DNA of 64,000 nt from Paenibacillus macerans (GCF_023715465.1 NZ_JAMBOE010000013.1:62001-126000); one strand, 5' to 3'. Positions 35,282 through 43,593 are shown, numbered from the stretch's first letter. Program-made: numbers and translations. The notes: generated by a model not told the origin, from the sequence alone.

Positions 35282-35948
35282 AGAACTGATACCCCAATCC
35301 CCGTAATGTGCGGATTTCTCCCTCTTCCGCCAGCCATCCTTCCAGCATTTTCCGAATCCGCTTCACCGCCAAATCCACGGCCCGGTCGCTGCCTTCATAG
35401 TCCATGCTCCATACCTGGTCCAGCAGATGGCCCCGGGTAAAGGTCTGATTCGGATGCTTGGCCAAAAATAACAGCAGCGCAAGATCTCTGGGCATAAAAT
35501 GCAGCACTTCGTCCCCCAGATGCACCGAATGAGCCCTAAAGTTCACCTTCAGCCTCCCGAAGCAGCGCTGGTCCTGATTTTGTGCGCCGCTGCTGCGTCT
35601 CAGAACGGTTCGAACTCTCGCAACTACCTCTTCACCGACAAAAGGCTTCGTTATATAATCGTCCGCTCCAAAATCCAAGCCTTTCAGCTTATGATCCGTC
35701 TGTCCCAGCGCCGTAAGCATGATGACCGGGCACTCGCTGCGCCTGCGGATTTCCTCAAGCAAATACCACCCGTCATGATCCGGAAGCATGACATCCAGCA
35801 ATATTAAGGCCGGGCCGAGCATTAGCGCCTTACTCATTGCCTCTCTACCTGTAAATGCCTGCTCAATACGGTAGCCAGCCTTTTCAAGATACGCCTTTAA
35901 TACCCGTGAAATGGAGGGCTCGTCCTCCACTACCAAGATGACTTCCAT
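35265..35948 (-). CDS. OmpR/PhoB-type response regulator
   Basis: This 227-aa regulator has a receiver domain (phospho-acceptor Asp in LILLDVMLPDHDGW, with the EDE acidic pocket at residues 8-10 and the conserved Lys in DYITKPF) and a C-terminal winged helix (PRDLALLLFLAKHPNQTFTRGHLLDQVWSMDYEGSDRAVDLAVKRIR). I prefer the ATG at 35948, which gives the usual MEVILVVEDE opening; a GTG at 35960 is possible. The kinase gene overlaps its end. The likely target is the neighbouring efflux operon. Confidence 0.92.
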   Translation of the reverse strand: MEVILVVEDEPSISRVLKAYLEKAGYRIEQAFTGREAMSKALMLGPALILLDVMLPDHDGWYLLEEIRRRSECPVIMLTALGQTDHKLKGLDFGADDYITKPFVGEEVVARVRTVLRRSSGAQNQDQRCFGRLKVNFRAHSVHLGDEVLHFMPRDLALLLFLAKHPNQTFTRGHLLDQVWSMDYEGSDRAVDLAVKRIRKMLEGWLAEEGEIRTLRGLGYQFCVQES

Positions 35949-36030
35949 CGGTTCAATCACTCCAAGTTCTTCCTGGCTTCGTTATTGAATATTATACTCG
36001 ATGAAGTTTCAGAGCTTCAAAATAAGTTTT

Positions 36031-36073
36031 AAAAAATCCCTGCCTTGATATTCTTCAGAATATTAAAGCAGGG
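36031..36073 (-). terminator. Terminator of prkA
   Basis: CCCTGCTTTAATATTCTG pairs with its near-inverse ending AAGGCAGGG, followed on the minus strand by ATTTTTTAAAA, about 45 bp past the prkA stop. Confidence 0.8.
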
Positions 36074-36113
36074 GGATCTTCTTATCTGGCTGTTACCGGC
36101 AGAGCACGTTCAT

Positions 36114-38009
36114 TCAGCGGTTCAGCAGGCTGCCCACGTAACGCAGCAGCTCGTTGGCGCACACCGGGCAGTACCCGTGCTCGTCGATCAGCCTTTTGCT
36201 GACCTCGTTGATCCGCTTCAACTGATTTTCGTCCGGCGTTTTGGTTGACGTCGTAATTTTCACGATATCCTTAAGATCGGCGAACAGCTTCTTTTCGATC
36301 GCTTCCCGCAGCCGGTCGTGATGGTTGTATTCGAATTTTTTTCCTTTCCGCGAGTAGGCGGAAATGCGAATCAGGATCTCCTCCCGGAACGCTTTTTTGG
36401 CGTTCTCCGAGATGCCGATCTGCTCCTCGATGGAACGCATCAGGCGCTCATCGGGGTCCAGTTCCTCGTCCGTCAGCGGATCGCGGATTTTCGTCCAATT
36501 GCAGAACGCCTCAATGTTGTCGAGGTAGTTCTCAAACAGCGTGCGCGCCGATTCTTCAAACGAATACACAAACGCTTTTTGCACTTCTTTTTTGGCCAGT
36601 TCGTCGTATTCCTTCCGGGCGATGCCGATAAAGTTCAAATAGCGCTCGCGCTCCTCCTTCGTGATGGAGGCATGCTGATCGAGGCCGTCCTTGATCGCCC
36701 GCAAAATATCGAGCGCCCCCATGCAGTGCAGGTCCTGCTTGATCAGCGCGCTGGAGATCCGGTTGATCACGTAGCGCGGATCGACGCCGGACATCCCTTC
36801 CTCCAGATACTCGTTTTGCAGCTCCTTCAAATCGGCGTCCTTATAGCCCTCCACTTCCTCGCCGTCGTACAGACGCATTTTTTTCACCAGATCGACGCCC
36901 TGCTTTTTCGTCTCCTTGAGCCGGGTCAAGATGGAAAAAATCGCCGCCGACCTTAATGCGTGCGGGGCAATGTGAATGTGGTTCATATCGCTTTGGCCGA
37001 TCAGCTTCGCGTAAATTTTCTCCTCCTGGGACACCTTGAGGTTGTACGGGATCGGCATAACGATCATCCGCGACTGCAGGGCCTCGTTTTTCTTGTTGGC
37101 GATAAATGATTTATATTCCGCCTCATTCGTATGGGCAACAATCAACTCATCCGCGGAAATTAAGGCAAACCGCCCGGCCTTGAAGTTGCCCTCCTGGGTC
37201 AGCGACAGCAGGTTCCACAAAAACTTTTCGTCGCATTTCAGCATTTCCTGAAATTCCATCAGCCCGCGGTTGGCTTTGTTCAGCTCGCCGTCAAACCGGT
37301 ATGCCCGGGGATCGGACTCCGATCCGTATTCGGTAATCGTCGAAAAGTCGATGCTCCCCGTCAAATCGGCAATGTCCTGCGACTTCGGGTCGGAGGGACT
37401 GAACGTGCCGATGCCGATCCGCTCGTCCTCGGAGAGCAGCACCCGCTCCACCTTGACGTTTTCAATGTCGCCGCCGTACTCCGTTTTGAGCTTCAACTGG
37501 CAGACCGGGCATAAGTTGCCTTCGATCCGGACGCCCAGCGTCTTCTCCACCTCGGGCCTCAGCTCATGCGGAACGAGATGGAGCGGGTCCTCATGCATCG
37601 GGCAGCCGGCAATGGCATATACGGCCCCTTGATCTGTCCGCGAAAATTTCTCCAACCCCCGTTTCAGCAGCGTCACCAGCGTCGATTTACCGCCGCTGAC
37701 CGGGCCCATCAGAAGCAAAATCCGTTTTCGCACGTCCAGCCGGCGGGCGGCGGAGTGAAAATATTCCTCGACCAGCTTTTCGATCGCCCGGTCCAACCCG
37801 AAAATTTCCTGCTCGAAAAATTTATACCTTTTCCGGCCGTCAACTTCCTCTAGCCCATAAGACTTGATCATTTCATAAACTCTGGCATGGGCGGTCATCG
37901 CCGGCGAAGGGTCCTTGGCCAAAAGTTCGATATATTGTTTAAATGTGCCGCTCCACGACAAAGAGTCGCTTTCCGCCCGGTAAGCCGCTATACGTTCAAA
38001 AATGTCCAT
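36114..38009 (-). CDS. prkA: PrkA serine protein kinase/AAA+ protein
   Basis: This 631-aa member of the PrkA family acts in sporulation and stress. The N-terminal AAA+ domain has a P-loop GPVSGGKST (about residues 103-111) followed by YAIAGCPMHEDPLHLVP, a family hallmark. The C-terminal region carries the kinase-like segment. The last residues contain CPVCANELLRYVG, pairing with the earlier CPVCQLKL. AGGAGG lies seven bases before the ATG. In most genomes the gene neighbours yhbH and spoVR; here it is 22 kb away. An AATACACT hexamer-like element at 38104-38111 on the minus strand resembles a sigma-E -10 box, but no matching -35 is clear. Confidence 0.95.
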   Translation of the reverse strand: MDIFERIAAYRAESDSLSWSGTFKQYIELLAKDPSPAMTAHARVYEMIKSYGLEEVDGRKRYKFFEQEIFGLDRAIEKLVEEYFHSAARRLDVRKRILLLMGPVSGGKSTLVTLLKRGLEKFSRTDQGAVYAIAGCPMHEDPLHLVPHELRPEVEKTLGVRIEGNLCPVCQLKLKTEYGGDIENVKVERVLLSEDERIGIGTFSPSDPKSQDIADLTGSIDFSTITEYGSESDPRAYRFDGELNKANRGLMEFQEMLKCDEKFLWNLLSLTQEGNFKAGRFALISADELIVAHTNEAEYKSFIANKKNEALQSRMIVMPIPYNLKVSQEEKIYAKLIGQSDMNHIHIAPHALRSAAIFSILTRLKETKKQGVDLVKKMRLYDGEEVEGYKDADLKELQNEYLEEGMSGVDPRYVINRISSALIKQDLHCMGALDILRAIKDGLDQHASITKEERERYLNFIGIARKEYDELAKKEVQKAFVYSFEESARTLFENYLDNIEAFCNWTKIRDPLTDEELDPDERLMRSIEEQIGISENAKKAFREEILIRISAYSRKGKKFEYNHHDRLREAIEKKLFADLKDIVKITTSTKTPDENQLKRINEVSKRLIDEHGYCPVCANELLRYVGSLLNR

Positions 38010-38234
38010 GTTAGGTACCTCCTGTACTCCCGCTTGGGGGTTCTCCCGCGTCCCCGGCCTTGGTATCTGAAGCTGAATTTAAATGGAGCTTCCACATAGA
38101 AAAGTGTATTACATTCCTATGCGGCTTTTCCCGAGATGTTGACCGTTTCCGGACTAAAAATATTCACATCGAAAAAGTAGGGATTGAGGTTTGTGCTATA
38201 ATTTGTACAGCATTATGGATATGTAAAATGTGAG

Positions 38235-38401
38235 TTCAAAAAGTCAGGTTTGCAGGACCGAGAAGGTTGGATGAAGCTAGGGACCGAGGAGCGGAGCGTA
38301 CGTTTTGGGTACGTGAGCACCGGAAGGCCCGGCTGAATTCAAGATTCGACGCCGAATCCACTTCATGAACATGCTTCGTCATGGAAAGATGACTTTTTGA
38401 A
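38235..38401 (+). repeat. MITE-like element, copy 1 (TIR TTCAAAAAGT)
   Basis: A 167-bp non-coding element is bounded by TTCAAAAAGT and its inverse ACTTTTTGAA. Inside are GTACG/CGTAC and ATTCG/CGAAT mini-palindromes. It is the first of two near-identical tandem copies with a 186-bp period. The gap between prkA and the DUF2161 gene holds only these repeats. Confidence 0.75.
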
Positions 38402-38420
38402 CAACCTTGTAAAATGTGAG

Positions 38421-38587
38421 TTCAGAAAGTTAGGTTTACAGGACCGAGAAGGTTGGATGAAGCTAGGGACCGAGGAGCGGAGCGTACGTTTTGGGTACGT
38501 GAGCACCGGAAGGCCCGGCTGAATTCAAGATTCGACGCCGAATCCACTTCATGAACATGCTTCGTCATGGAAAGATGACTTTTTGAA
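38421..38587 (+). repeat. MITE-like element, copy 2
   Basis: This is nearly identical to copy 1, exactly 186 bp downstream, with left end TTCAGAAAGT and right end ACTTTTTGAA. The copies differ at only a few positions near the left end, so the duplication is recent. Confidence 0.75.
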
Positions 38588-38606
38588 CAACCTTGTAAAA
38601 TGTGAG

Positions 38607-38639
38607 TTCAAAAAGTTAGGTTTACAGGACGAAGAAGGA
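38607..38639 (+). repeat. MITE-like element, truncated third copy
   Basis: Only the left ~33 bp (TTCAAAAAGT and the following GTTTACAGGAC block) remain. It ends about 12 bp before the ribosome binding site of the DUF2161 gene. Confidence 0.65.
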
Positions 38640-38661
38640 CTTTTTGGTAAAGGAGATCGTC

Positions 38662-39417
38662 ATGGCAGTACAGCATGAGACGGAATTATACGCCCCGTTG
38701 AAGGCTTTTTTTGAGGAGCGCGGATACATCGTGCGCAGCGAGGTCCGCCATTGCGACCTGGTCGGCCTGCGGCCGGACAGCGCTGAGCCGCTGATCGTCG
38801 AAATGAAAAAGACGTTTAATCTGGCGCTGCTGCTGCAGGGATTGGAACGGCAAAAGCTAAGCGGCGAGGTTTATTTGGCCGTGGAGAAAAACCGCACGAA
38901 AAAAGGGGCGCACAACCAGCGCTGGAGCGAAATCACCATATTGTGCCGCAGGCTCGGGTTGGGCCTGATCGCGGTCACCCGCTATAAAACGAAACCGGCG
39001 TTTGTGGAAATTTTATGCGCGCCTGGAGACACCGTGTACACCCCGGGACCCAAGGTCGTCAAAAGGCGGGCCGAGCGGCTGATGCACGAATTTCATGAGC
39101 GCAGCGGCGATTACAACGTTGGCGGCAGCCACGGCACCAAGCTGGTGACGGCGTACCGCGAAAGGGCGCTGCGCGTGGCGCTCGCGCTGCAGGAAGGCGG
39201 CGGTGAGATGGCCCCGAAGGACGCGCGCGACCGCAGCGGGGTCGGCAGCGCCGCGGCAATCCTGCAGCGCGACTACTACGGCTGGTTCCGCCGCGTCGCC
39301 CGCGGCCGCTATTGTCTGACGCCCGCGGGGACGGAAGGCCTGCGGCAGTACGCCCACGTCGTGGATGCGTGGCGGCGCACGGCGGCAGCTTTGGAGCGGA
39401 GCGAGGGGGCGGAGTAG
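38662..39417 (+). CDS. DUF2161 PD-(D/E)XK nuclease-like protein
   Basis: This 251-aa protein matches DUF2161. The N-terminal half is a restriction-endonuclease-like fold: ELYAPLKAFFEERGYIVRSEV, CDLVGLRPDSAEPLIVEMKK (the D...ExK metal site), FNLALLLQGLERQKLSGEVYLAV. The C-terminal half (about 170-250) looks like a winged-helix segment. The start at 38662 is set by AAGGAG seven bases upstream; an earlier GTG/ATG would bypass it. It is monocistronic, with tandem MITE-like repeats immediately upstream where its promoter must lie. The cellular role is unknown; nuclease activity is inferred from the fold. Confidence 0.88.
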   Translation: MAVQHETELYAPLKAFFEERGYIVRSEVRHCDLVGLRPDSAEPLIVEMKKTFNLALLLQGLERQKLSGEVYLAVEKNRTKKGAHNQRWSEITILCRRLGLGLIAVTRYKTKPAFVEILCAPGDTVYTPGPKVVKRRAERLMHEFHERSGDYNVGGSHGTKLVTAYRERALRVALALQEGGGEMAPKDARDRSGVGSAAAILQRDYYGWFRRVARGRYCLTPAGTEGLRQYAHVVDAWRRTAAALERSEGAE

Positions 39418-39613
39418 GCCGGGCGCGGGCTTTGGACGAGGGGCGTGGCCCGGTGATGGGCGATGGGCCGGTCTGAGTGAACGGGCGGAACCGGCAGCGG
39501 CTAGCCGCATTGTGTGAACGGGCGGCAACCAGGTGCAGGCGGCCCAGTGCTAGCCAGCCGTGGCCGGTGGCGATTGGCGGCCATGCTTGGGCGCGGCCGG
39601 CCGGGCGGCGCGT

Positions 39614-41215
39614 TCAGCTGGAACGCGCCGTGAAGCCGGCGAGGGCGGCGGCGATGCGCGCCAGCCCCTCGCGCAGCAGCGCTTCTTCGAGCGCGGCCAC
39701 AGTGAGCCGGATGAAGCCATCATCCGGCTCACTGGCATAGCACAGCGTCCCCGGCAGGAACGCTGTGCCCTCCAGCAGCGAAGCGCGCAGCAGCGCTTCG
39801 CTGGAGATCCCGGCGGGCAGGCTGACCCACAGGTACAGCCCGCCGCCGGGATCGGCTGCGCAGGCGCCCCGCCAGGCGGGCGACTGCAGCAGCTCCAGCG
39901 CGAGCTTGCGCCGCGCTGTGTACGCCGCGGCGGCTGCGGCGGCATGCCGCGCGGCCGCGGGCGAGGCGAGCCAGGCGTGCAGCCGCCCGGCTCTTGCGGC
40001 CACGGCCCGCTCGGCCGCAGCCCTTTCGCCCGCAGTCCTTCCGCCCACAGCCCGCACGGCCTCGCTCCATTGACTGGCCCGGCCCGCTGCGGACAAATCG
40101 CTGCCGCCCCGCCCGCGCCCCGCTTCCCGCCGCAGCCTTTCCAGTGCCGCCGCCTCGCCGCGCAGCCAAGCCAAAGGCAGCTGCGGCAGAAGCGTCCGCT
40201 CAAACGAGCCGATGCCAATCACCTTGGCCCCGGAATTCCCCGCCGTCTGCCGCAAACGAAGCAGTGACACGGAAACGTCCGATACCACCGCTTTCAACAT
40301 TTCGTTTTCCCTTAGCATCTCCTTCGATATTTCATCCCACAGTACCCCCGTTTTCGGCATTTCGCCTCCCAGTACCGCTGCTTTCGGCATTTCATCCCCC
40401 GGTACCGACGCTTTCCGTATTTCATCCCACTGCACCATCGTTCTCGGCATTACGTCTCCCTGCCCTGCCGCCGTCAACCTCGCAGCCCCCGTTTCCGGGG
40501 CTTCCGGGGCTTCCGGGGCTTCCGGGGCTTCCGGGGCTTCCAGAGCTTCAGGAACTTTCGTATTTTTTAATATCAGCGCAAATGGCAGCGCTCCTGCCGT
40601 GTCGTCCTCCACAATCGGCAGCTCCAGCTCCGCGCTCAACGCCAGCAGCTCCAGCTTGCGCTGCCGGCTCCACACCCGGCCGGACGGATTCGAGAAGTGC
40701 GGCGTCACGTACGCCAGGGCCGGCTCGCCCCCGGCAGGCTTGCCCCCGGCCAGCCGCACCTTCCGCCGCACATCGTCCGGCAGCATGCCGTCCCGGTCGC
40801 ATTCCACCGGGACGGCCCGCAGCCCCAGGCGGCGCATCAGCTCCAGCGCCTCCGGCGCGGCGGGCGTTTCGACCAGCACCGCCCCGCCGCCGGGAACCAG
40901 CGCCCGCAGCGCCAACTCCAGCGCCCCATCGGCGCTTTCCGCAAGCAGCCATTGCCGCGGCGGGAGCGCCTCTCCGCCTTCGCATTTGGCGTAAGCGGCA
41001 GCCAGCCAATCCACCAGCGGATGTTCCGCCCCTTCCTCCACCGGCACGCCATCCGCGCTTTCATTCTGTGGAACGTTTTCTTCATTTAATAGATCTTCAT
41101 CCCGTATTTCCCCCACTCCTTCCCCGCGCGACCCGGCCAACCCGATCAACATTCCGCTTTCCAGACGCGCTTCGGCTTCAAGCACAAAAGCAGGCGGCAA
41201 TTTTCTTCTTAACAT
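39614..41215 (-). CDS. MocR/AAT-I-type aminotransferase fold protein lacking the PLP lysine
   Basis: This 533-aa protein resembles the aminotransferase half of MocR regulators: PALAYVTPHFSNPSGRVWS, PIVEDDTAGALPF, late GGGLYLWVSLP and FIRLTVAALEEALL. No helix-turn-helix precedes it. Where the family has SFSK, with the PLP-binding Lys, it reads GIGSFERTLLPQLPLAW, an Arg at about residue 340. A repeat-built insertion (EAPEAP units, then six 10-residue units, about 225-314) splits the large domain. It is therefore unlikely to be an active aminotransferase. The start is uncertain: the ATG at 41215 has GGAG too close, while a CTG at 41233 follows GGGGGAG. The region is unusually GC-rich. Confidence 0.75.
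   Translation of the reverse strand: MLRRKLPPAFVLEAEARLESGMLIGLAGSRGEGVGEIRDEDLLNEENVPQNESADGVPVEEGAEHPLVDWLAAAYAKCEGGEALPPRQWLLAESADGALELALRALVPGGGAVLVETPAAPEALELMRRLGLRAVPVECDRDGMLPDDVRRKVRLAGGKPAGGEPALAYVTPHFSNPSGRVWSRQRKLELLALSAELELPIVEDDTAGALPFALILKNTKVPEALEAPEAPEAPEAPEAPETGAARLTAAGQGDVMPRTMVQWDEIRKASVPGDEMPKAAVLGGEMPKTGVLWDEISKEMLRENEMLKAVVSDVSVSLLRLRQTAGNSGAKVIGIGSFERTLLPQLPLAWLRGEAAALERLRREAGRGRGGSDLSAAGRASQWSEAVRAVGGRTAGERAAAERAVAARAGRLHAWLASPAAARHAAAAAAAYTARRKLALELLQSPAWRGACAADPGGGLYLWVSLPAGISSEALLRASLLEGTAFLPGTLCYASEPDDGFIRLTVAALEEALLREGLARIAAALAGFTARSS
40275..40455 (-). repeat. Six in-frame 30-bp repeats inside the aminotransferase-like gene
   Basis: They encode 10-residue units such as EIRKASVPGD, EMPKAAVLGG, EMPKTGVLWD and EISKEMLREN. 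The units are diverged but keep register, so the reading frame is preserved. Confidence 0.7.
40497..40541 (-). repeat. Five perfect 9-bp GGGGCTTCC repeats (Glu-Ala-Pro)
   Basis: These are exact tandem 9-mers encoding EAP units just N-terminal to the 30-bp repeats. Such a tract is prone to slippage in steps of three codons. Confidence 0.85.
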
Positions 41216-41361
41216 CTCCAGCCAGAGGTTCAGGTTAAACTCCCCCTTTTCGCTGCTTCATTTACGGCGATTGTACCCCAGGACAAAGTTTCCAGACAAC
41301 CGGCGGCAGCAAGCGAAAAAAGACGCACAAATTAGCATATTTTCTCTAAATCTATCCTTTT

Positions 41362-41390
41362 TTGCGATAAAAATGTCGCCATGTTAGAAT
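41362..41390 (+). promoter_or_regulatory. Sigma-A-type promoter of the glycosidase pair
   Basis: TTGCGA (41362-41367), a 17-bp spacer and TAGAAT (41385-41390), ending 37 bp before the start codon. Confidence 0.65.
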
Positions 41391-41427
41391 GGGTACTGCA
41401 AATAATAGTTTTTGAGGTGATCATGTG

Positions 41428-41838
41428 ATGTCTTACTCTACGGAGCCTGCAACCGACACTGAACCGATGCGCAGCCGGAAAAAGCAGAGGCCTTCCGTAG
41501 CTTTGATTTTGCTCGTCTGGGTACTGTTGATCGGCGCCGGAGCCGCCGCCGCCTATTTTTATAGCAATCATTTAAAGCAATCGATGATCGCACAACTGGA
41601 CGCCAAATGGCAAAGCCAAACGGAAATAATGAAAGCCGACTACACTTCGCAACTGACGGCATTATCGAAAGAAGTCGAAGAACTGCAGGGCAAAGTCGAC
41701 ACCTTTAACGAACTGCTTGAGTTTACAAAGGACAATACCAGCGAAAAAACGGACAACAGCAACAAGCTGTATACCCAACTGAACGAAGTTAAGCAGCAGT
41801 TGGCCAAGCTCCAGAAACAGATGGATCTGCTCAAATGA
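41428..41838 (+). CDS. Single-pass membrane protein with coiled coil
   Basis: This 136-aa protein has a basic cytoplasmic N-terminus (SRKKQRPS), one membrane helix (VALILLVWVLLIGAGAAAAYF, about residues 24-45) and an extracytoplasmic coiled coil rich in Gln/Lys/Leu to the end. The ATG at 41428 has GAGGTGA seven bases upstream; a GTG at 41425 is less well placed. It overlaps the phosphodiester glycosidase gene by four bases (ATGA), so the two are translationally coupled and probably act together at the cell surface. I do not recognise the family. Confidence 0.8.
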   Translation: MSYSTEPATDTEPMRSRKKQRPSVALILLVWVLLIGAGAAAAYFYSNHLKQSMIAQLDAKWQSQTEIMKADYTSQLTALSKEVEELQGKVDTFNELLEFTKDNTSEKTDNSNKLYTQLNEVKQQLAKLQKQMDLLK

Positions 41839-42902
41839 TTACGTCGGTCAAACGAATCAACCGTTTTTTTCTGCTGGCAACCGGTCCTTTGTTTGGCCTT
41901 CTGATCGCCCTGCTGATCAGCGGCCCCCATATCGAGTGGAACAGCCAACCCGGCGATATTACGCCGGAGGCGGATATTTTTCAGACGACTGAGGCGATTT
42001 CCGGCGGACTTACGCAGGCGCAAACGAACGCCGAAACCACGATTTCGTCCATTCAAAAAACCGCCGAGCTCTACCGCAAAACGACTTCGGCGATGAGCAC
42101 CATCGTGAAAACGGCCAAAACGTCCGCCGGGATGCCCACGACCATTTACAATCGAAGAATTACGGCCAAGCTCGGAACGCCGTACGAAACGATCCAAAGC
42201 GACCGGATCCGCATCGAGTTATACAAAGTCAACCCGGGAACCTATCGGGGATATGCGATGAAGGTCAAGCTGAAATCTCCGGATGCGATGAAAATGACGC
42301 TGGGCAAAGACCTGCTGGGCGGTTCGGAAACGACCAAACAAGCCGTCCAGCGCTACGGCGCCGTGGCCGGCGTCAACGCCGGCGGGTTCGCCGATTCCCG
42401 CGGCAAACGTTACCCGTTAAGCACGACGATCGTGGGCGGCAAATACGTTAACGGGTTTGAAGCAACCTACAAAGATTTGTTTTTCGTCGGCTTGAATAAA
42501 TCCGGCAAGCTCATCGGCGGCAAGTTTGAGCGCAAGGAAAATTTGGACAGGCTGGAACCGATGTTCGGCGCTTCCTTTGTGCCCATCCTGCTGCAGGACG
42601 GCGCGAAAACGACAATCCCGGAGAAATGGCAATCCTCACCGCTGCGGGCGCCGCGAACCGTGATCGGCAACTACAAGGATGACCAGTTGATCATTTTGGT
42701 CGTTGACGGCCGGAACGAAAACGGAAGCTCCGGAGCAACCCTGGAGGAGCTTCAGGCAAAATTGCAAAAGATGGGCGTCCAGGATGCCTATAATCTTGAC
42801 GGTGGCGGTTCTTCGTCGCTTGTCGTCAACGGCCGCGTGGTCAACAGCCCGTCGGACGGTGCGCTGCGCCCCGTGCCAACCCACTTCTTGTTCTTTAAAT
42901 AG
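41835..42902 (+). CDS. Phosphodiester glycosidase (NAGPA-domain) family exoprotein
   Basis: This 355-aa protein has an N-terminal membrane helix or uncleaved signal (FFLLATGPLFGLLIALLISG) and a helical stalk (about 50-105). The NAGPA domain follows: GAVAGVNAGGF near residue 178, TVIGNYKDDQLIILVVDGR and a late AYNLDGGGSSSLVVNGR with DGALRPVPTHFLFF. This domain hydrolyses GlcNAc-1-phosphodiester-type bonds in mammals; bacterial members are linked to wall or exopolysaccharide turnover. It is coupled to the upstream coiled-coil membrane protein by an ATGA overlap. The natural substrate is unknown. Confidence 0.9.
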   Translation: MITSVKRINRFFLLATGPLFGLLIALLISGPHIEWNSQPGDITPEADIFQTTEAISGGLTQAQTNAETTISSIQKTAELYRKTTSAMSTIVKTAKTSAGMPTTIYNRRITAKLGTPYETIQSDRIRIELYKVNPGTYRGYAMKVKLKSPDAMKMTLGKDLLGGSETTKQAVQRYGAVAGVNAGGFADSRGKRYPLSTTIVGGKYVNGFEATYKDLFFVGLNKSGKLIGGKFERKENLDRLEPMFGASFVPILLQDGAKTTIPEKWQSSPLRAPRTVIGNYKDDQLIILVVDGRNENGSSGATLEELQAKLQKMGVQDAYNLDGGGSSSLVVNGRVVNSPSDGALRPVPTHFLFFK

Positions 42903-43015
42903 CACAAACAAATCGCAATCATCTACGTCTATGAAAAGCATCACATTTTAGCATTTATTTTTAAAGTTTGGGCGGGTATAATAAGAGCAGAAGTACAACG
43001 TGGAGGTGTTCGGGT

Positions 43016-43120
43016 TTGTCTTTCTCATTGACGTTCTGGATTATTACCCTGGTTTTGGCTATGTTTTTGTGCGGAATTTTAACCGCGTCTTACAACGAAG
43101 ATAAAACAAAAGGTCTTTAA
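43016..43120 (+). CDS. 34-residue single-helix membrane microprotein
   Basis: A TTG start with GGAGGTG seven bases upstream opens a 34-codon frame: a short N-terminus, one strongly hydrophobic helix (TFWIITLVLAMFLCGILTA) and a charged tail ending NEDKTKGL. A GGGTATAATAA -10-like sequence lies about 40 bp upstream and a terminator-like hairpin follows. The quality of the ribosome binding site and the helix make it a credible gene that automated tools may miss. The function is unknown. Confidence 0.65.
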   Translation: MSFSLTFWIITLVLAMFLCGILTASYNEDKTKGL

Positions 43121-43144
43121 TGAAAGCAAGCGTCTTTGGGGCGT

Positions 43145-43174
43145 ACATTCCAAGAAGACAGGCCGCGGCAAGCG
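43145..43174 (+). terminator. Terminator-like hairpin after the microprotein gene
   Basis: AAGAC...CCGC / GCGG TCTT stem with a small bulge, followed by TTTTTTC. Confidence 0.55.
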
Positions 43175-43239
43175 GTCTTTTTTCTTGCGGCAGACAGACG
43201 AAGACTGGCGTGATTCGGATAAAGCTTTGCTTTCAGCCA

Positions 43240-43276
43240 AAATAAATAAGCCCCCTTGCGGGAAGCTTATTTATTT
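43240..43276. terminator. Bidirectional terminator
   Basis: AAATAAATAAGC / GCTTATTTATTT perfect 12-bp stem lying about 70 bp past the AbrB-like gene on the minus strand. Confidence 0.75.
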
Positions 43277-43347
43277 ACGATTTGCCGCGGGGGCCGTCCC
43301 TTCACTGCGGAAAGGCCTAACCCTCGGGGTTCCTCAGGTCTTTGGTT

Positions 43348-43593
43348 TTAGGACAACTGATTCATTTCGACCAAACACTGATTGCAAATAGAGCGTTCTT
43401 TAAAATCGCTCACGTTTTCCATCGATCCGCAGAACACGCATTTTGGACGATATCTTTCCAAAATAATGTGATCTCCCTGTACCAAAATCTCGACGGGATC
43501 GCCCTCGTTCATTTGATATCTTTTGCGCAACGACTTGGGTAAGACGATTCTCCCCAGTTGATCCACTTTGCGGACCACACCAGCAGGTTTCAT
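43348..43593 (-). CDS. AbrB/SpoVT-type transcription regulator with CxxC zinc motif
   Basis: This 81-aa protein has a swapped-hairpin DNA-binding domain MKPAGVVRKVDQLGRIVLPKSLRKRY followed by DPVEILVQGDHIILERY, very like B. subtilis AbrB. The C-terminal half differs: CVFCGS, then CNQC fifteen residues on, forms a probable four-cysteine zinc site in place of the AbrB multimerisation domain. The start at 43593 is set by AGGAGAGGTG; the longer frame to 43638 has no ribosome binding site. It is likely a transition-state or sporulation-related DNA-binding protein; targets are unknown. Confidence 0.9.
   Translation of the reverse strand: MKPAGVVRKVDQLGRIVLPKSLRKRYQMNEGDPVEILVQGDHIILERYRPKCVFCGSMENVSDFKERSICNQCLVEMNQLS

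Noticed and set aside
38104..38111. AATACACT as a sigma-E -10 for prkA
   Set aside because: No matching -35 at 13-16 bp could be found, so it is not listed as a promoter.
38223..38639. Possible CRISPR array because of regular repeats
   Set aside because: The repeated unit is 186 bp with no variable spacers and carries terminal inverted repeats, so it is a tandem element duplication.
39994..41238. A Pro/Ala-rich 414-codon frame opposite the aminotransferase-like gene
   Set aside because: Composition is explained by the GC-rich repeats; no start signal or domain, while the minus frame shows aminotransferase motifs.
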